This document shows positions 24,325-34,067 of a stretch of 64,000 bases of DNA, one piece after another; positions within the stretch are counted from its first letter, which is position 1, and each line of letters starts with the position of its first letter. The notes beneath the pieces were generated by a model. That model searched no databases. It saw nothing but the letters and a program-made list of their open reading frames with translations, and was not told where the DNA came from. The translations under genes and the position numbers were made by a program. This DNA comes from Chryseobacterium nakagawai (GTDB taxonomy: Bacteria; Bacteroidota; Bacteroidia; Flavobacteriales; Weeksellaceae), in contig NZ_LR134386.1 in the NCBI RefSeq assembly GCF_900637665.1, positions 4,146,501-4,210,500 of the forward strand, read 5' to 3'.

Positions 24325-25346
24325 TGTGCTATATTGATATTAATTGTTTCATAGGCATTAAGCTGAGCCAATAATGATAAAGGCTCATGCAGTTGATGAC
24401 TGAAATACACATTGTTTTCATGGGGGTTTCTCAATAATTCTTCTGTATGCAGAACCGCTGATAAAGCTGTTAATTCCGCTTGTCCTTTTATACTTTGCAG
24501 ACTTAGTTTTTTATTGCCTGTTTTATCTTGTACTACTAGTTCAAAGACAGCCTGATCTCCATTTCCACTCGATCCGAAAACCATCTTTCTTTCTTTTAAA
24601 GATAAAATATCAAAGATTCTTAGATATTGAAAACTCCCCAACAGCCAAGTAATAAACTTAGAATTATAAGTCATTTTTACACTCACATTAGGAACTCTCT
24701 CAACCTTGTTCAGGATATACAGATCAGGAACATCAAAATTATAGGCACTCCTTTTCCCGATTCCGAAAGAAAAATCAAAAGTTTCCGTATCTAAAAAGTG
24801 TCTGATAGAATTGGGTTTATCATTTTTATAATCATGAAAAGGAACGGCAACATTCTCCGCCATAAAATGGGCAGAACTTTCACCAGCTAAATCTTTAACA
24901 GAATAATATACAAATAGCTTGACTCCCTGAATATGATCAGGATCTTTTGTTAGTGCATTAGTTAATCCGGGTACTATTCCACCCATCCAGCCCGAGCTGA
25001 AAACAATTCTACTGTTAATCTCTGATTTTCCTGCAATATCATAAGCTTTTACCAAAGCGGGAGTAGGTTTGGTGATATCCAGGTAATCAATATGATGAGC
25101 AATAGCATATTTCAGAATATGGTCAGATTTATCATTCACAGAAAGAATGATAAGATTTATTTTTTGATCATTAATAACCTGAAAAGTACTGGGATCAGTA
25201 ACATCAATCTTTAAATTTTTATTTAAATTTTCACCTTTACGTCCGCCAATAAAAATATTGAGATGAGGATTTCTCTTCTGTAAAATACGGGCAATCGTTT
25301 TGCCCACCAATCCGTTTCCTCCAATAATCAGAATATTGTGCTCCAT
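24321..25346 (-). CDS. Saccharopine dehydrogenase-like NAD(P)-binding protein
   Basis: 341 residues. It opens with a Rossmann fold (I-L-I-I-G-G-N-G-L-V-G-K) and continues with the saccharopine dehydrogenase-type catalytic half. Bacterial members often act on unknown substrates or as reductases, so lysine metabolism should not be assumed. It lies 54 bases after the Crp/Fnr regulator gene, has a TAATTTTG box just upstream, and overlaps the oxidoreductase gene by 4 bases. Confidence 0.85.
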   Translation of the reverse strand: MEHNILIIGGNGLVGKTIARILQKRNPHLNIFIGGRKGENLNKNLKIDVTDPSTFQVINDQKINLIILSVNDKSDHILKYAIAHHIDYLDITKPTPALVKAYDIAGKSEINSRIVFSSGWMGGIVPGLTNALTKDPDHIQGVKLFVYYSVKDLAGESSAHFMAENVAVPFHDYKNDKPNSIRHFLDTETFDFSFGIGKRSAYNFDVPDLYILNKVERVPNVSVKMTYNSKFITWLLGSFQYLRIFDILSLKERKMVFGSSGNGDQAVFELVVQDKTGNKKLSLQSIKGQAELTALSAVLHTEELLRNPHENNVYFSHQLHEPLSLLAQLNAYETININIAQ

Positions 25347-25359
25347 TTATTTTTTTTGA

Positions 25360-25367
25360 CAAAATTA
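25360..25367 (-). promoter_or_regulatory. -7 promoter box TAATTTTG on the minus strand
   Basis: A perfect TAnnTTTG match on the minus strand, 13 bases before the ATG at 25346. The dehydrogenase-reductase pair could therefore be transcribed separately from the Crp/Fnr gene. Confidence 0.45.
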
Positions 25368-25400
25368 TAGAGCTGGCAAGTCAATAAACAGGACAAATGT

Positions 25401-25967
25401 CTAAAAAGAAATCTCCTTTCTGATACGGCTTAAATGCCGTTGTGTAATTCCAAGGTAGGAAGAAAGGTACTGTAACGGAATTCTCTGAATATAATCAGGA
25501 TAATTTTTAAGAAGTGCCGCGTACCGTTGACTGGCACTGTCTCTCTGAAGCTGAAAAAATCTATTTTCAAGCTCAAGATACTCCTGTTCAGCAATCATCT
25601 TTAAAAATTTGGTCCAGTTGAGATTGTCCTGGATAAGAGCATCCATTTTTTCTTTCTTCAGGATAAGCAGTTCTGCATCTGTAATCGCCTGCATACTTTC
25701 TTTGCTTAAACTTCCGGAAATAAATGATGAATAAGCAGCCATCATTGTATTGGGAAACCTGAAACAATAGGTCATATCTTTTCCGTCATCAGAAAGATAG
25801 AAAGAACGGAAGACTCCTGACTGTATAAATGCCACTTCTCTGCATTTTTCACCTTCCTGAATGAAATACTCGTTCTTGTTAACTTTTCTGATTTCAAATA
25901 GCTTTAAAAACTCTTCAATTTCATTTTCTGAGAACAGCTCAAAACTCCGAAAAAAATCACGTACCAT
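25401..25967 (-). CDS. Crp/Fnr-family transcriptional regulator
   Basis: 188 residues. Residues about 15-115 form a cyclic-nucleotide-binding-type barrel (N-E-Y-F-I-Q-E-G-E-K-C-R-E-V-A-F-I-Q-S-G) and the C terminus is a compact helix-turn-helix (L-Q-Y-L-S-S-Y-L-G-I-T-Q-R-H-L-S-R-I-R-K). This short form is common in Bacteroidota, and there is no cysteine cluster for an iron-sulfur sensor. It heads a minus-strand cluster with the dehydrogenase and quinone reductase and probably regulates them. Confidence 0.9.
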   Translation of the reverse strand: MVRDFFRSFELFSENEIEEFLKLFEIRKVNKNEYFIQEGEKCREVAFIQSGVFRSFYLSDDGKDMTYCFRFPNTMMAAYSSFISGSLSKESMQAITDAELLILKKEKMDALIQDNLNWTKFLKMIAEQEYLELENRFFQLQRDSASQRYAALLKNYPDYIQRIPLQYLSSYLGITQRHLSRIRKEISF

Positions 25968-26210
25968 TTTATTTTGGTTTCTTTGTGTCGCGAAAATAAA
26001 TAAAACTTATTAGAATACTAAGCTTAGATGAAGGAAGTTAGAGGGAAATAGCTGGAAATTGGAAATTATTGCTAATGATATAATTACTCTTAGCCCCTAT
26101 AAATAAGTTGAAAAGAAAAAATATCTCTTTTTTTGATCTTCATAACTTTCATATTCCAGTTCTCTTCTTCAAACCTACTAAAATCTACATTCTCTATTCC
26201 AAACTCAAGA

Positions 26211-26236
26211 AAAAAATCATCCCAGGATGGGATGAT
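26211..26236 (-). terminator. Second minus-strand terminator downstream of the aminopeptidase
   Basis: The perfect 9-bp arms ATCATCCCA (26216-26224) and TGGGATGAT (26228-26236) have a 3-base loop; on the minus strand a T run follows (A run 26211-26216). It stands 136 bases beyond the first terminator with nothing coding between. Confidence 0.7.
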
Positions 26237-26371
26237 CTACCGTTTTGAATAACTAAGTTATTATATGAAGATATGAATGATGTTTTGTTGGTACAAAGAT
26301 AAATAGAGCTGCAATTCCCATCATCAGGAGAATCCCTACAATTTTATCCGTAAAAATACGGTTGTATAAAC

Positions 26372-26401
26372 AAAAAAGCCCTGCAAGAAACTTACAGGAC
26401 T
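26372..26401 (-). terminator. Minus-strand terminator of the aminopeptidase gene
   Basis: The 7-bp arms 26377-26383 and 26395-26401, with one G-T pair, are followed on the minus strand by six T. It lies about 80 bases past the stop codon of the gene at 26481. Confidence 0.75.
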
Positions 26402-26480
26402 TTTACTGATCTAACAATTAATTTGTTTAGTATTATAAAGTTCAATGTTTAAAATTATTCAACATCTACTTTAATTTTTA

Positions 26481-28259
26481 TTAAAGTGGGCTTACCAGCT
26501 GTAAGAACCATTCTTTAACTTCTCCTTCCAAATGAGGAGCCAGTTTCTCTTCACATGTTTTATGATAATCATTCAGCCATGCAATTTCACTTTCTGAAAG
26601 GATTTCTTTTACCACTGTGTCTTTAAAAAACGGGCAGAACGTTAATGTTTCAAATTCATAAAATGTTCCATGAATAGTTTTCTCTGCTTCTTTCACTGCG
26701 ATAAGATTTTCATGACGGATTCCGTAATGTCCTTCAAGATAGTATCCAGGTTCGTTAGAACAAACCATTCCCGGAAGAAGATCCTGAGGGTTTAAATCTT
26801 TTCTGATGTTTTGTGGCCCTTCGTGAACGTTCATAAAGCTTCCCACTCCGTGGCCTGTTCCATGGTTGAAATCTTTACCTTCCATCCATAACGGAAGCCT
26901 TGCAATGGCATCAAGATGTACTCCTTTTGTTCCTTTAGGGAATTTTACCATTGATAAACGAATCAATCCCTGTAATACCAGAGTAGAGTTTCTTTTGAAC
27001 TCTTCTGAAGGTGTTCCCAGCGAAAAAGTTCTTGTAATATCTGTAGTTCCTTCAAGATACTGACCTCCTGAATCTACAAGGATCGTATCTTCATTGGTGA
27101 CTTCCTTGCTTCCTTCTTCTTTAGCAGAATAGTGCATGATAGCCCCATTATCTTTATATCCAACGATGGAACCAAAACTTTCCCCTACAAAGTTTTCACC
27201 AGCTGCACGGAAACCTCTCAGTTTCTCACCGATAGAATATTCGTTCATCGCTTCTTTTCCTGCATTGTGAGTAAGCCAGTAAAGGAATTTTACCATGGCT
27301 ACTCCATCTCTTATCATTACTTTTCTGAAACCTTCCAACTCAGTTTCATTTTTCTGAGCTTTCATCAGGTTTCCTGGTACGGGAGCTTTGATAAATTGGT
27401 TGTCTGCCTTTAATATTTCAAAAATCTGCTGGTTGCTGTTTGGAGAAACCAATATTTTTTCATTTTTGAAAGCTTTCAGATAGTTATAAAATTCTTCGTA
27501 AGGCATCATTTTCACAAAAGAATCATCCATTTGCTTTCTGGCTTCTACGTCAAGCTTTTCCAAACCAGTGAATAGCACTGCATCATTTTTAGTGATAACA
27601 ATATATCCTAAAAATACAGGATTGCTCTGTACATCGCTTCCTCTCAGGTTGGATGTCCATGCCACATCATCTAAGCTTGAAATAATGTGAACGGTTGCCT
27701 CCTGCTCTTCCATTTTTTGACGGATGGCAGACAGTTTATCCGTTACAGATTTACCAGCTCTTTCTACAGGATGTACAAAGATGGGGTTAGTGGATGGGGT
27801 CCCTCTTTCTTTCCAAACCTCCTTTAGAAGGGGCATATCAGCAAGGGTAATATTTTTTGAATTAAATTTTTGAGAAAGTAGTTCCCAGTTGGCATTAGAA
27901 GCAGCTAAAGCATTGACAGCCACTTTACCTCCGGCTGGAATTTCAGAAATAATCCAATCTATATAATTAGGAGTTCCTTCTATTCCGTCTTTGAAAAGTT
28001 CGATTCCTGAACCGTCCAGTTCAATAGCAGCTTGTGTAAAATATCTTCCGTCTGTCCAAAGCCCAGCTTTGTCTTTAGTGACTACCACAAAACCGGCAGA
28101 ACCTAAGAACCCTGAAAGCCAAGCTCTTTCCTGCCATTCTTCAGGAAGGTATTCACTCATGTGCGGGTCTGCAGAATATACGATAAATGCATCAACATTA
28201 TTTTTCTGCATTTCTTCGCGAAGCGCAGCAACTTTTTCCTTTGAAGTCATTCTTTTCAT
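26481..28259 (-). CDS. pepP: Xaa-Pro aminopeptidase (aminopeptidase P family)
   Basis: 592 residues, the length of the three-domain aminopeptidase P form. Two creatinase-like N-terminal domains precede the M24 'pita-bread' catalytic domain, in which the five metal ligands are visible: Asp in V-D-S-G-G-Q-Y, Asp in T-T-D-I-T-R, His in G-T-G-H-G-V-G, Glu in S-N-E-P-G-Y-Y and Glu in I-R-H-E-N-L. The enzyme removes an N-terminal residue preceding proline, using two divalent metals. There is no signal peptide, so it is cytosolic. Monocistronic, followed by two terminators. The gene symbol is by family analogy. Confidence 0.93.
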   Translation of the reverse strand: MKRMTSKEKVAALREEMQKNNVDAFIVYSADPHMSEYLPEEWQERAWLSGFLGSAGFVVVTKDKAGLWTDGRYFTQAAIELDGSGIELFKDGIEGTPNYIDWIISEIPAGGKVAVNALAASNANWELLSQKFNSKNITLADMPLLKEVWKERGTPSTNPIFVHPVERAGKSVTDKLSAIRQKMEEQEATVHIISSLDDVAWTSNLRGSDVQSNPVFLGYIVITKNDAVLFTGLEKLDVEARKQMDDSFVKMMPYEEFYNYLKAFKNEKILVSPNSNQQIFEILKADNQFIKAPVPGNLMKAQKNETELEGFRKVMIRDGVAMVKFLYWLTHNAGKEAMNEYSIGEKLRGFRAAGENFVGESFGSIVGYKDNGAIMHYSAKEEGSKEVTNEDTILVDSGGQYLEGTTDITRTFSLGTPSEEFKRNSTLVLQGLIRLSMVKFPKGTKGVHLDAIARLPLWMEGKDFNHGTGHGVGSFMNVHEGPQNIRKDLNPQDLLPGMVCSNEPGYYLEGHYGIRHENLIAVKEAEKTIHGTFYEFETLTFCPFFKDTVVKEILSESEIAWLNDYHKTCEEKLAPHLEGEVKEWFLQLVSPL

Positions 28260-28688
28260 TTTTAAACACCGAAAGTTACGAAAAATTTGAAGTTAAAGGA
28301 TCAAATGAAGTCCCTATTTTCCTTATGATCTGTTATTTTTTTATGAATTTTAATTAGAAACACCGATAATCTTGTTTTCTTAATAGCTACTAATACACAA
28401 ATAAAAAACATTAGTGCATTGGTGGTTAATAAATAGATCGTTTTTAAAGGCTAATAATCCTCATAGATTCAACATAAACATCTGTGCAAATCCTTTTTGT
28501 AACCACATTAGCCTATATAACTATATGGCTCAAATAAAACGGTTCTATTTTTAATCATATAAATTGATAGACAATAAAGTTAGATTCAACGTATGTATAT
28601 ATTTCAAAAAAATAAAATTCATACCATAAAATGTTATTTTTTATTAAAATAATATTATTTTGGAAAGATTATTGCTTCATTACATCCT
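28260..28688. other. Divergent intergenic region, no gene seen
   Basis: 429 very AT-rich bases between the aminopeptidase gene and the DUF6526-like gene. It presumably holds both promoters. A 16-bp perfect palindrome AAAATAATATTATTTT lies at 28646-28661, 27 bases before the ATG at 28689, and may be an operator or simply low-complexity sequence. Confidence 0.5.
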
Positions 28689-29126
28689 ATGAAACAGCAG
28701 AACTATAATAACCACAGAAAATTTTATCCACCTCATCATTTTATTTATCTTCCATTATTAATTATCCTGGAGATTTTAGGAATCTATAAAATCTGGAACG
28801 ATCCCGATAATCAACTGATATGGATTTTATTTTCAATTGTAATTTTTCTGCTTTTTTATCTGGCATTTATGACCAGACAACATTATGCATTAGGACTTCA
28901 GAACCGTATAGTGATCCTTGAATTTAGGCAGCGATATTTTGAGATCTTTAGTAAAAGGTCTGATGAAACAGTTGAAAAATTAAGGTTTGATCAGATTGCA
29001 GCCCTAAGGTTTACCTATGATGATGAGTTTAAAGAGCTTTTGTATAGAGCTCTGCATGAAAATATTTCCGGAGATGAGATTAAAAGATCAATCAAAAATT
29101 GGAAAGCTGACAAACTCAGAATTTAA
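28689..29126 (+). CDS. DUF6526-like membrane protein
   Basis: 145 residues. The Q-N-Y-x-N-H-x-x-x-Y-P-P-H-H start, two hydrophobic helices (about 19-35 and 43-60), the T-R-Q-H-Y-A-L-G-L-Q-N-R segment and a helical cytoplasmic tail agree with the small conserved Bacteroidota family DUF6526 as I remember it. Function unknown. It is followed 21 bases later by a tiny lipoprotein gene and then topoisomerase IB, all in one direction. Confidence 0.75.
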   Translation: MKQQNYNNHRKFYPPHHFIYLPLLIILEILGIYKIWNDPDNQLIWILFSIVIFLLFYLAFMTRQHYALGLQNRIVILEFRQRYFEIFSKRSDETVEKLRFDQIAALRFTYDDEFKELLYRALHENISGDEIKRSIKNWKADKLRI

Positions 29127-29147
29127 TAAACACCAAAAATATTACTT

Positions 29148-29315
29148 ATGAAAAAATGGAGCTTTTACAGTATTACGATATTAAGTTTGTTAACACTAAC
29201 AAGTTGTGAAGCAGTAGGAACAATTTTTAAGGCCGGAATGTGGTGGGGAATTTTCTTAGTCTGTGTAATTGTAGTGATTCTTTTACTGATTTTTTCGAAG
29301 GGTAAAAACTCTTAA
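29148..29315 (+). CDS. Small lipoprotein with one membrane helix
   Basis: 55 residues. A lipoprotein signal ends in lipobox L-T-S-C (Cys20), then a short linker and a hydrophobic helix I-F-L-V-C-V-I-V-V-I-L-L-L-I-F end with K-G-K-N-S. It is short but has a good start context, sits 21 bases after one gene and 9 before the next, and resembles small Bacteroidota phosphatidate cytidylyltransferase-like or lipoprotein annotations that lack a known function. Confidence 0.65.
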   Translation: MKKWSFYSITILSLLTLTSCEAVGTIFKAGMWWGIFLVCVIVVILLLIFSKGKNS

Positions 29316-29324
29316 CCATTTTCT

Positions 29325-30431
29325 ATGGAGAAGAATGCAGATTTAGAGATCATTTCTCGCCTTAAGCCATCAAAGATTGTTAAAATCATGAAGGATCCGG
29401 AAGCTTCTGCAAAGGCGGTACATCTCATTTATACCACCGATGCAGAAACTGACGGAATCACGCGTAAAAAAACAGGGAATAGGTATTCCTATTATAAGGA
29501 CGGAGAAAAAATCCGTGATGGGGAAGAAATAACTAGAATCAATAAACTGGTTATTCCTCCGGCATGGGAAAATGTATGGATCTGTACTTTGGAAAATGGC
29601 CATCTTCAGGCAACAGGTTTTGATGTTAAAAAAAGAAAGCAATACCGCTATCACCCTTTATGGAGTGCTCTAAGAAATCATACAAAATTTTACAGAATGC
29701 TTCAGTTTGGATATGCTTTACCAAACATCAGGCTTCATATTGAACAGGATCTCGCTTTAAGGAATTTTGAAAAACGGAAAATACTCGCCTTGATCGTTAG
29801 TCTCATGCAGAGAACGAATATCCGTATCGGAAATACTATTTATGAAAAACTATATGGCTCATTTGGACTAACCACTTTAAAGGGTAAACATGTTGAAATC
29901 AAAGGACAAAAAATAACTTTTTCATTCAAAGGAAAGAAAGGCATTTTACATCATGTTGATCTCAGAAGTAAAAGATTGGCAAGACTGGTACAAAAATGTA
30001 AGGATATTCCCGGCAGGGAACTTTTCCAGTATCTGGATGATGAAGGAAACCGGCATTCTATAGACTCCGGAATGGTCAATGACTATATTAAGGAAATAAG
30101 CGGTGATGATTTTACAGCCAAAGATTTCAGAACCTGGTCTGGAACGGTGAATGCTTTGATTGCTTTCAAAGAAATAGGATATGCTGAAAATGATACACAA
30201 TATAAAAAAAATGTAAAGGAAGCCCTAGATATTGTTGCTGAACATCTGGGAAATACCAATACTGTCTGCAGAAAATATTATGTTCATCCTTTAGTGATCA
30301 ATCTTTACGAAAACAACACCATCAAAAAATATCTTGACGAACTGGAAATCATTGAAGAAAATGATGGAAAGGCAGACTTAACGAAGGAAGAAAAGCTAGT
30401 GATTAAGATTCTGGAAAATGAAAAGTTATAG
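29325..30431 (+). CDS. DNA topoisomerase IB (bacterial, poxvirus-like)
   Basis: 368 residues. The N-terminal domain (I-P-P-A-W-E-N-V-W-I-C) and catalytic domain match small bacterial type IB enzymes, which relax supercoils via a 3'-phosphotyrosine link without ATP. Visible catalytic elements are the Arg region R-T-N-I-R-I-G-N, the basic K-G-K-K-G loop, the second Arg in T-A-K-D-F-R-T-W-S-G-T, and the nucleophile Tyr in C-R-K-Y-Y-V-H-P. Not essential in most bacteria; the C terminus carries an additional acidic helix. Confidence 0.93.
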   Translation: MEKNADLEIISRLKPSKIVKIMKDPEASAKAVHLIYTTDAETDGITRKKTGNRYSYYKDGEKIRDGEEITRINKLVIPPAWENVWICTLENGHLQATGFDVKKRKQYRYHPLWSALRNHTKFYRMLQFGYALPNIRLHIEQDLALRNFEKRKILALIVSLMQRTNIRIGNTIYEKLYGSFGLTTLKGKHVEIKGQKITFSFKGKKGILHHVDLRSKRLARLVQKCKDIPGRELFQYLDDEGNRHSIDSGMVNDYIKEISGDDFTAKDFRTWSGTVNALIAFKEIGYAENDTQYKKNVKEALDIVAEHLGNTNTVCRKYYVHPLVINLYENNTIKKYLDELEIIEENDGKADLTKEEKLVIKILENEKL

Positions 30432-30587
30432 CGGTTTTTAGGCTGGAAGACGCAGGCTAGGAGACGGAAGTATTGAATGTTGAAAAATCAATTGTTGACT
30501 TTTTATCTAAAATAATCTCAATTAAAAACTACATTCATAACAATACTGTCCGATAGCACCTTCAGCATCCCTCTTCCAGCTTCCAAA

Positions 30588-31475
30588 CTATCCCGAAACT
30601 CTATTGTTCAAAAACTGAGCTCTGTATTCCTTCGGTGTAATTCCTGCAATTTTTTTGAAAAGCTGGGTAAAATGAGAAGCTGTATGGAAATTCAACTCGT
30701 AGGCAATTTCCGCAATGTCTTTACTGGAATGCAGTAGTGCCTTGCTGTAATTGATATCAATCTCGTTGATCCATTGTTTGGGGGATTTTTGAGTCACACT
30801 TTTCACACATTTATTCAAGTAACTTTCTGTTACGGATAGTTTGTATGCATAAAAGGCCACCCGCTTTTCTCCCACATGATATTTGAATAAAAGATCCCGA
30901 AACTGAAGAGACAGCTCCATCGGACGTGTAGCTGATTTATGATGAGTATCTGAATCTGTGCTCAGCATTTTGATCAGAATAAGATGAAGCATCGTGACTA
31001 CAACATCATTAATATTCAGATTATTCAGCCATAATTCCTGTTCCATAATGGGAAGAAGTTGTGTAATCGTTCCATAGGTCAGACTATCCAGATTCAGGAA
31101 AGGGGTCATAAAGAAAATACTGCTCTTATGTTTGGGTAATTCCTGCTCAGAGAGGATATTATTTTCGTAGGCAAGAAAGAATCCTTCAATATCATCGGAA
31201 AGTTCTACCGTAGCAGTAATCGTTCCTTGTTTAATAAAAATTACGCCGCCTTTTTCAGCATGATATTCTTTATTTTCAAGATATTGCTTGATATGTCCGT
31301 TGGTAACGAAAATAATAAAGTTAAATGTAGTACGGTATGGGATCACTGGCATCAAAATTCCTTTAAGGTAATTTTCTATCCGGTAAAGCTGTATATCTGC
31401 ATTATTAGCTAGTATTTTCTCCGTGATATTGGGCAGAAAAAGTTTTTTATACTGAAAATTGGATAATACTTCCAT
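30588..31475 (-). CDS. AraC-family regulator downstream of the urease cluster
   Basis: 295 residues. The N-terminal half is a cupin-like sensing domain; the C-terminal 100 residues hold a double helix-turn-helix ending A-E-I-A-Y-E-L-N-F-H-T-A-S-H-F-T-Q-L-F-K-K-I-A-G-I-T-P-K-E-Y-R split over two recognisable halves. It lies 157 bases beyond the TonB-dependent receptor gene on the same strand and may regulate nickel or urea uptake genes, but nothing in the sequence proves the link. Confidence 0.9.
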   Translation of the reverse strand: MEVLSNFQYKKLFLPNITEKILANNADIQLYRIENYLKGILMPVIPYRTTFNFIIFVTNGHIKQYLENKEYHAEKGGVIFIKQGTITATVELSDDIEGFFLAYENNILSEQELPKHKSSIFFMTPFLNLDSLTYGTITQLLPIMEQELWLNNLNINDVVVTMLHLILIKMLSTDSDTHHKSATRPMELSLQFRDLLFKYHVGEKRVAFYAYKLSVTESYLNKCVKSVTQKSPKQWINEIDINYSKALLHSSKDIAEIAYELNFHTASHFTQLFKKIAGITPKEYRAQFLNNRVSG

Positions 31476-31632
31476 ATCCGATATTATGATAAATTAAAGT
31501 TAAACAAAATTTATAAAGTAGCACTTAAGAGGATTTGAAAATTTGAGAATGAGTTTATTTGAAAATCATTGGTTCTGTCGCAAAAATCTTTCAGCTTTAA
31601 GATTATCATCCTCACTCTCAAACACTCCCACT

Positions 31633-33879
31633 CTAGAACTTGTAATATACACCCACTCTAACCCCAAACGGGCTTCCCGGTGTATAGGTAAGGTCTGTGA
31701 TAGGTTCGGCTTCGCCTTTCAATTGGGTTTCTGTAGCAAACTGGGCTTCATTCCATTTTACATTAAACAGGTTGTTAACCTGAATGTTTGCTCCCCACTT
31801 CTGACGGTTGTAAGACAGCATCAGATCATTAACGAAATAAGCTTTTGTTTTAATACTGTTGTCTTCTACGGCTGGTCTTTCACCAAGATAACGGTACTGA
31901 AGGCCTAAAGAAAATCCTTTTAGGAAATCCCAGTTTACAGATCCTGTACTGGTCACTACGGGTGCCAATGGAATATAATCCTGTCCTTTTTCTTCTTCAA
32001 TAAATCTTGCATGAGAATAATTGATGTCTGCATTCAGATAAAAGTTTTCCAACGGCTGAAAACGGATTCCCAGATCAGCTCCGAAACGTCTTGACCTTCC
32101 GGATGGCTCTACTACGGCATCGTCTCCTACATATACAAACTCTTGCTGAAGATCCATATACCACACGGCAGGAGTAATAATCAATGATTTTAACGGGTGT
32201 AATCTTACTCCGAAATCAGCTCCAATGGAATAAGGAAGAGTATTCTCATTTTTATTGGTCACTACTACTCTCATATCATTAGAATGGAATCCCATCCCTG
32301 TTTTCAGGAACCACATGACGTTATCATTCTGGGCATACGAAAAGTTCAGCTTAGGACTTACTCTTGTTGCTTCTTTTGATTGCCCTGAAGGCAGCTGTTC
32401 GGGATCCAGCAGATTATGCATATTGAAGATAAAATGGTCAACCCTTACTGCTGGATTAATCGTCCATTTTCCCGTTTTCCAAATCAAACCTGAATAGGCA
32501 TGAAGATTGGTTTCTGTTCCGTTTACATCAGACAGTCTGTCAAGCAGCATATCTCTGTGGTAAACGTGGTTCAGTTGTAAGGTATTGATATCATCATTTC
32601 TTAGACCAATTCCGGAAATCCAGTTTAATGAACTATTCGGAAGAGAGAAGCTTTTGGTATATTTTACTTCTGCACCATAGATATTTCTTCCGTCGGTCTG
32701 CTGAATTTCATCTCCGTGATCTTTATCTTTTAAAAAGAATGTAAAATCAGAATATAAGTTGAAGTTATATTTTGAATAGAAAGCCATCGCATCAATCTGT
32801 TCAGAAGAAGAAATAATATGTTTAAAGTTCATCTGAAGATTTGTTCTGGAAGTTTTCCCTCCTTCGGTAGGATCAATACTTCCCCATCTGCCTATGATTC
32901 CTTCGTCTACCGCACGTTCCGGAATCTGCCCGGAAGCATTCCATGAGGAATTGAATGTTGAAAACTGAATATTGAAGTAATCGTTATCGGTAAGCCATTG
33001 GTTATACTTCCCGAAAATATTAACCCTGTTGAAATTTTGTTTTACATCGAAAGGTCCGTCTGTATAATTATATTCTGCTGCGATATAAGCATTCTTTCTT
33101 CCCAGATCATCATGCAGAATATTGAACATCCCCAAAACTCTTTTTGAATTGAATGAACCACCTTCAAGCTTAATCATACTATTTTTTAAGCCATTATACG
33201 TTTGAAAGTCTACATACCCAGCCGTATTGAAATCTCCCCGGTCCATATAATAAGCTCCTTTTCCAAAATCAATATTATTTACCGTTTCAGGAATTACAAA
33301 GTGAAGATCAGAATATCCTTGTCCATGAGCATGAGAGACAATATTCACGGGCATTCCATCTACATTCACGCTTACATCAGTTCCATGATCGGCATCAAAT
33401 CCTCTTAAAAAAAGCTGCTCAGCCTTTCCTCCTCCAGCATGTTGTGCAATAAACAATCCTGGTACTTTTCTTAATAAATCCTGTGCTGAATTAACAGGAA
33501 ATTTATTCAAATCGACCTTCGTAATTGCAGATAAAAAAGAACTATGATTAATAGCAACTTCGGAGATCTGAAATGGTTTATGCTGTAAAAAGATAACTTT
33601 GTTTTTATCATCATCATGGGTAACCACCCATTTTACCTCATCATATCCCTGACGGCTGATGATTAAAGTATCAGGAAGTGATTTGACAGGAACCGTAAAA
33701 GTACCGTCTGTTCCCGTATGAGTGTGAGAGTTCCCGTGGTCATATTTCACCAATACGTCTGCTATTGGAAATTTGTCTTCTGCATCTTTGATCTGCAACT
33801 GCTTTTCTGCCTCTTGTGCCATCATTTTTCCACTGAATGTCATGACAAGAAAAGCGGCTGCTATTTTAGTTATTTTCAT
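31633..33879 (-). CDS. TonB-dependent outer membrane receptor near the urease genes
   Basis: 748 residues. A signal peptide (cleavage near M-M-A-Q) is followed by a carboxypeptidase-like beta domain at about 25-105 containing a His-rich G-N-S-H-T-H-T-G stretch. The plug follows at about 120-235 (D-L-L-R-K-V-P-G, F-L-R-G-F-D-A-D-H-G, then V-S-H-A-H-G-Q-G). The rest is the 22-strand barrel ending in an aromatic Y-Y-K-F. It imports a ligand across the outer membrane using TonB energy. Several histidines and its place behind a nickel permease and urease suggest a nickel or nickel-chelate ligand, as inference. Confidence 0.88.
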   Translation of the reverse strand: MKITKIAAAFLVMTFSGKMMAQEAEKQLQIKDAEDKFPIADVLVKYDHGNSHTHTGTDGTFTVPVKSLPDTLIISRQGYDEVKWVVTHDDDKNKVIFLQHKPFQISEVAINHSSFLSAITKVDLNKFPVNSAQDLLRKVPGLFIAQHAGGGKAEQLFLRGFDADHGTDVSVNVDGMPVNIVSHAHGQGYSDLHFVIPETVNNIDFGKGAYYMDRGDFNTAGYVDFQTYNGLKNSMIKLEGGSFNSKRVLGMFNILHDDLGRKNAYIAAEYNYTDGPFDVKQNFNRVNIFGKYNQWLTDNDYFNIQFSTFNSSWNASGQIPERAVDEGIIGRWGSIDPTEGGKTSRTNLQMNFKHIISSSEQIDAMAFYSKYNFNLYSDFTFFLKDKDHGDEIQQTDGRNIYGAEVKYTKSFSLPNSSLNWISGIGLRNDDINTLQLNHVYHRDMLLDRLSDVNGTETNLHAYSGLIWKTGKWTINPAVRVDHFIFNMHNLLDPEQLPSGQSKEATRVSPKLNFSYAQNDNVMWFLKTGMGFHSNDMRVVVTNKNENTLPYSIGADFGVRLHPLKSLIITPAVWYMDLQQEFVYVGDDAVVEPSGRSRRFGADLGIRFQPLENFYLNADINYSHARFIEEEKGQDYIPLAPVVTSTGSVNWDFLKGFSLGLQYRYLGERPAVEDNSIKTKAYFVNDLMLSYNRQKWGANIQVNNLFNVKWNEAQFATETQLKGEAEPITDLTYTPGSPFGVRVGVYYKF

Positions 33880-34067
33880 TTTTTGTTTTGTTAAATTAGA
33901 GATTAGTGGTTGGATATTAGATAATATACGAAGAGATGATAGATGTTTTAGTCTTAAAATTCAATAGGAAATTTTGAAATTCCAATTACCAGTGAAAGGA
34001 TCACAACCTTGAATATTCCTACTCTCAAACTCTAAAACCTTCAAACTCTAGAATCCCCAACCCAAGT

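Larger units (their letters stand above)
25968..26480. other. Gap holding two minus-strand hairpins, no gene seen
   Basis: 513 bases. The left end contains the upstream region of the Crp/Fnr gene and a degenerate GCTGGAAATTGGAAATT string near 26051. The right part holds two terminator-like hairpins (26211-26236 and 26372-26401) described separately. No open frame of plausible length or RNA gene was recognised. Confidence 0.6.

Noticed and set aside
24321..25346. Lysine biosynthesis or degradation role for the saccharopine dehydrogenase-like gene
   Set aside because: The neighbours are a Crp/Fnr regulator and a quinone reductase, and the family name covers many enzymes of unknown substrate.
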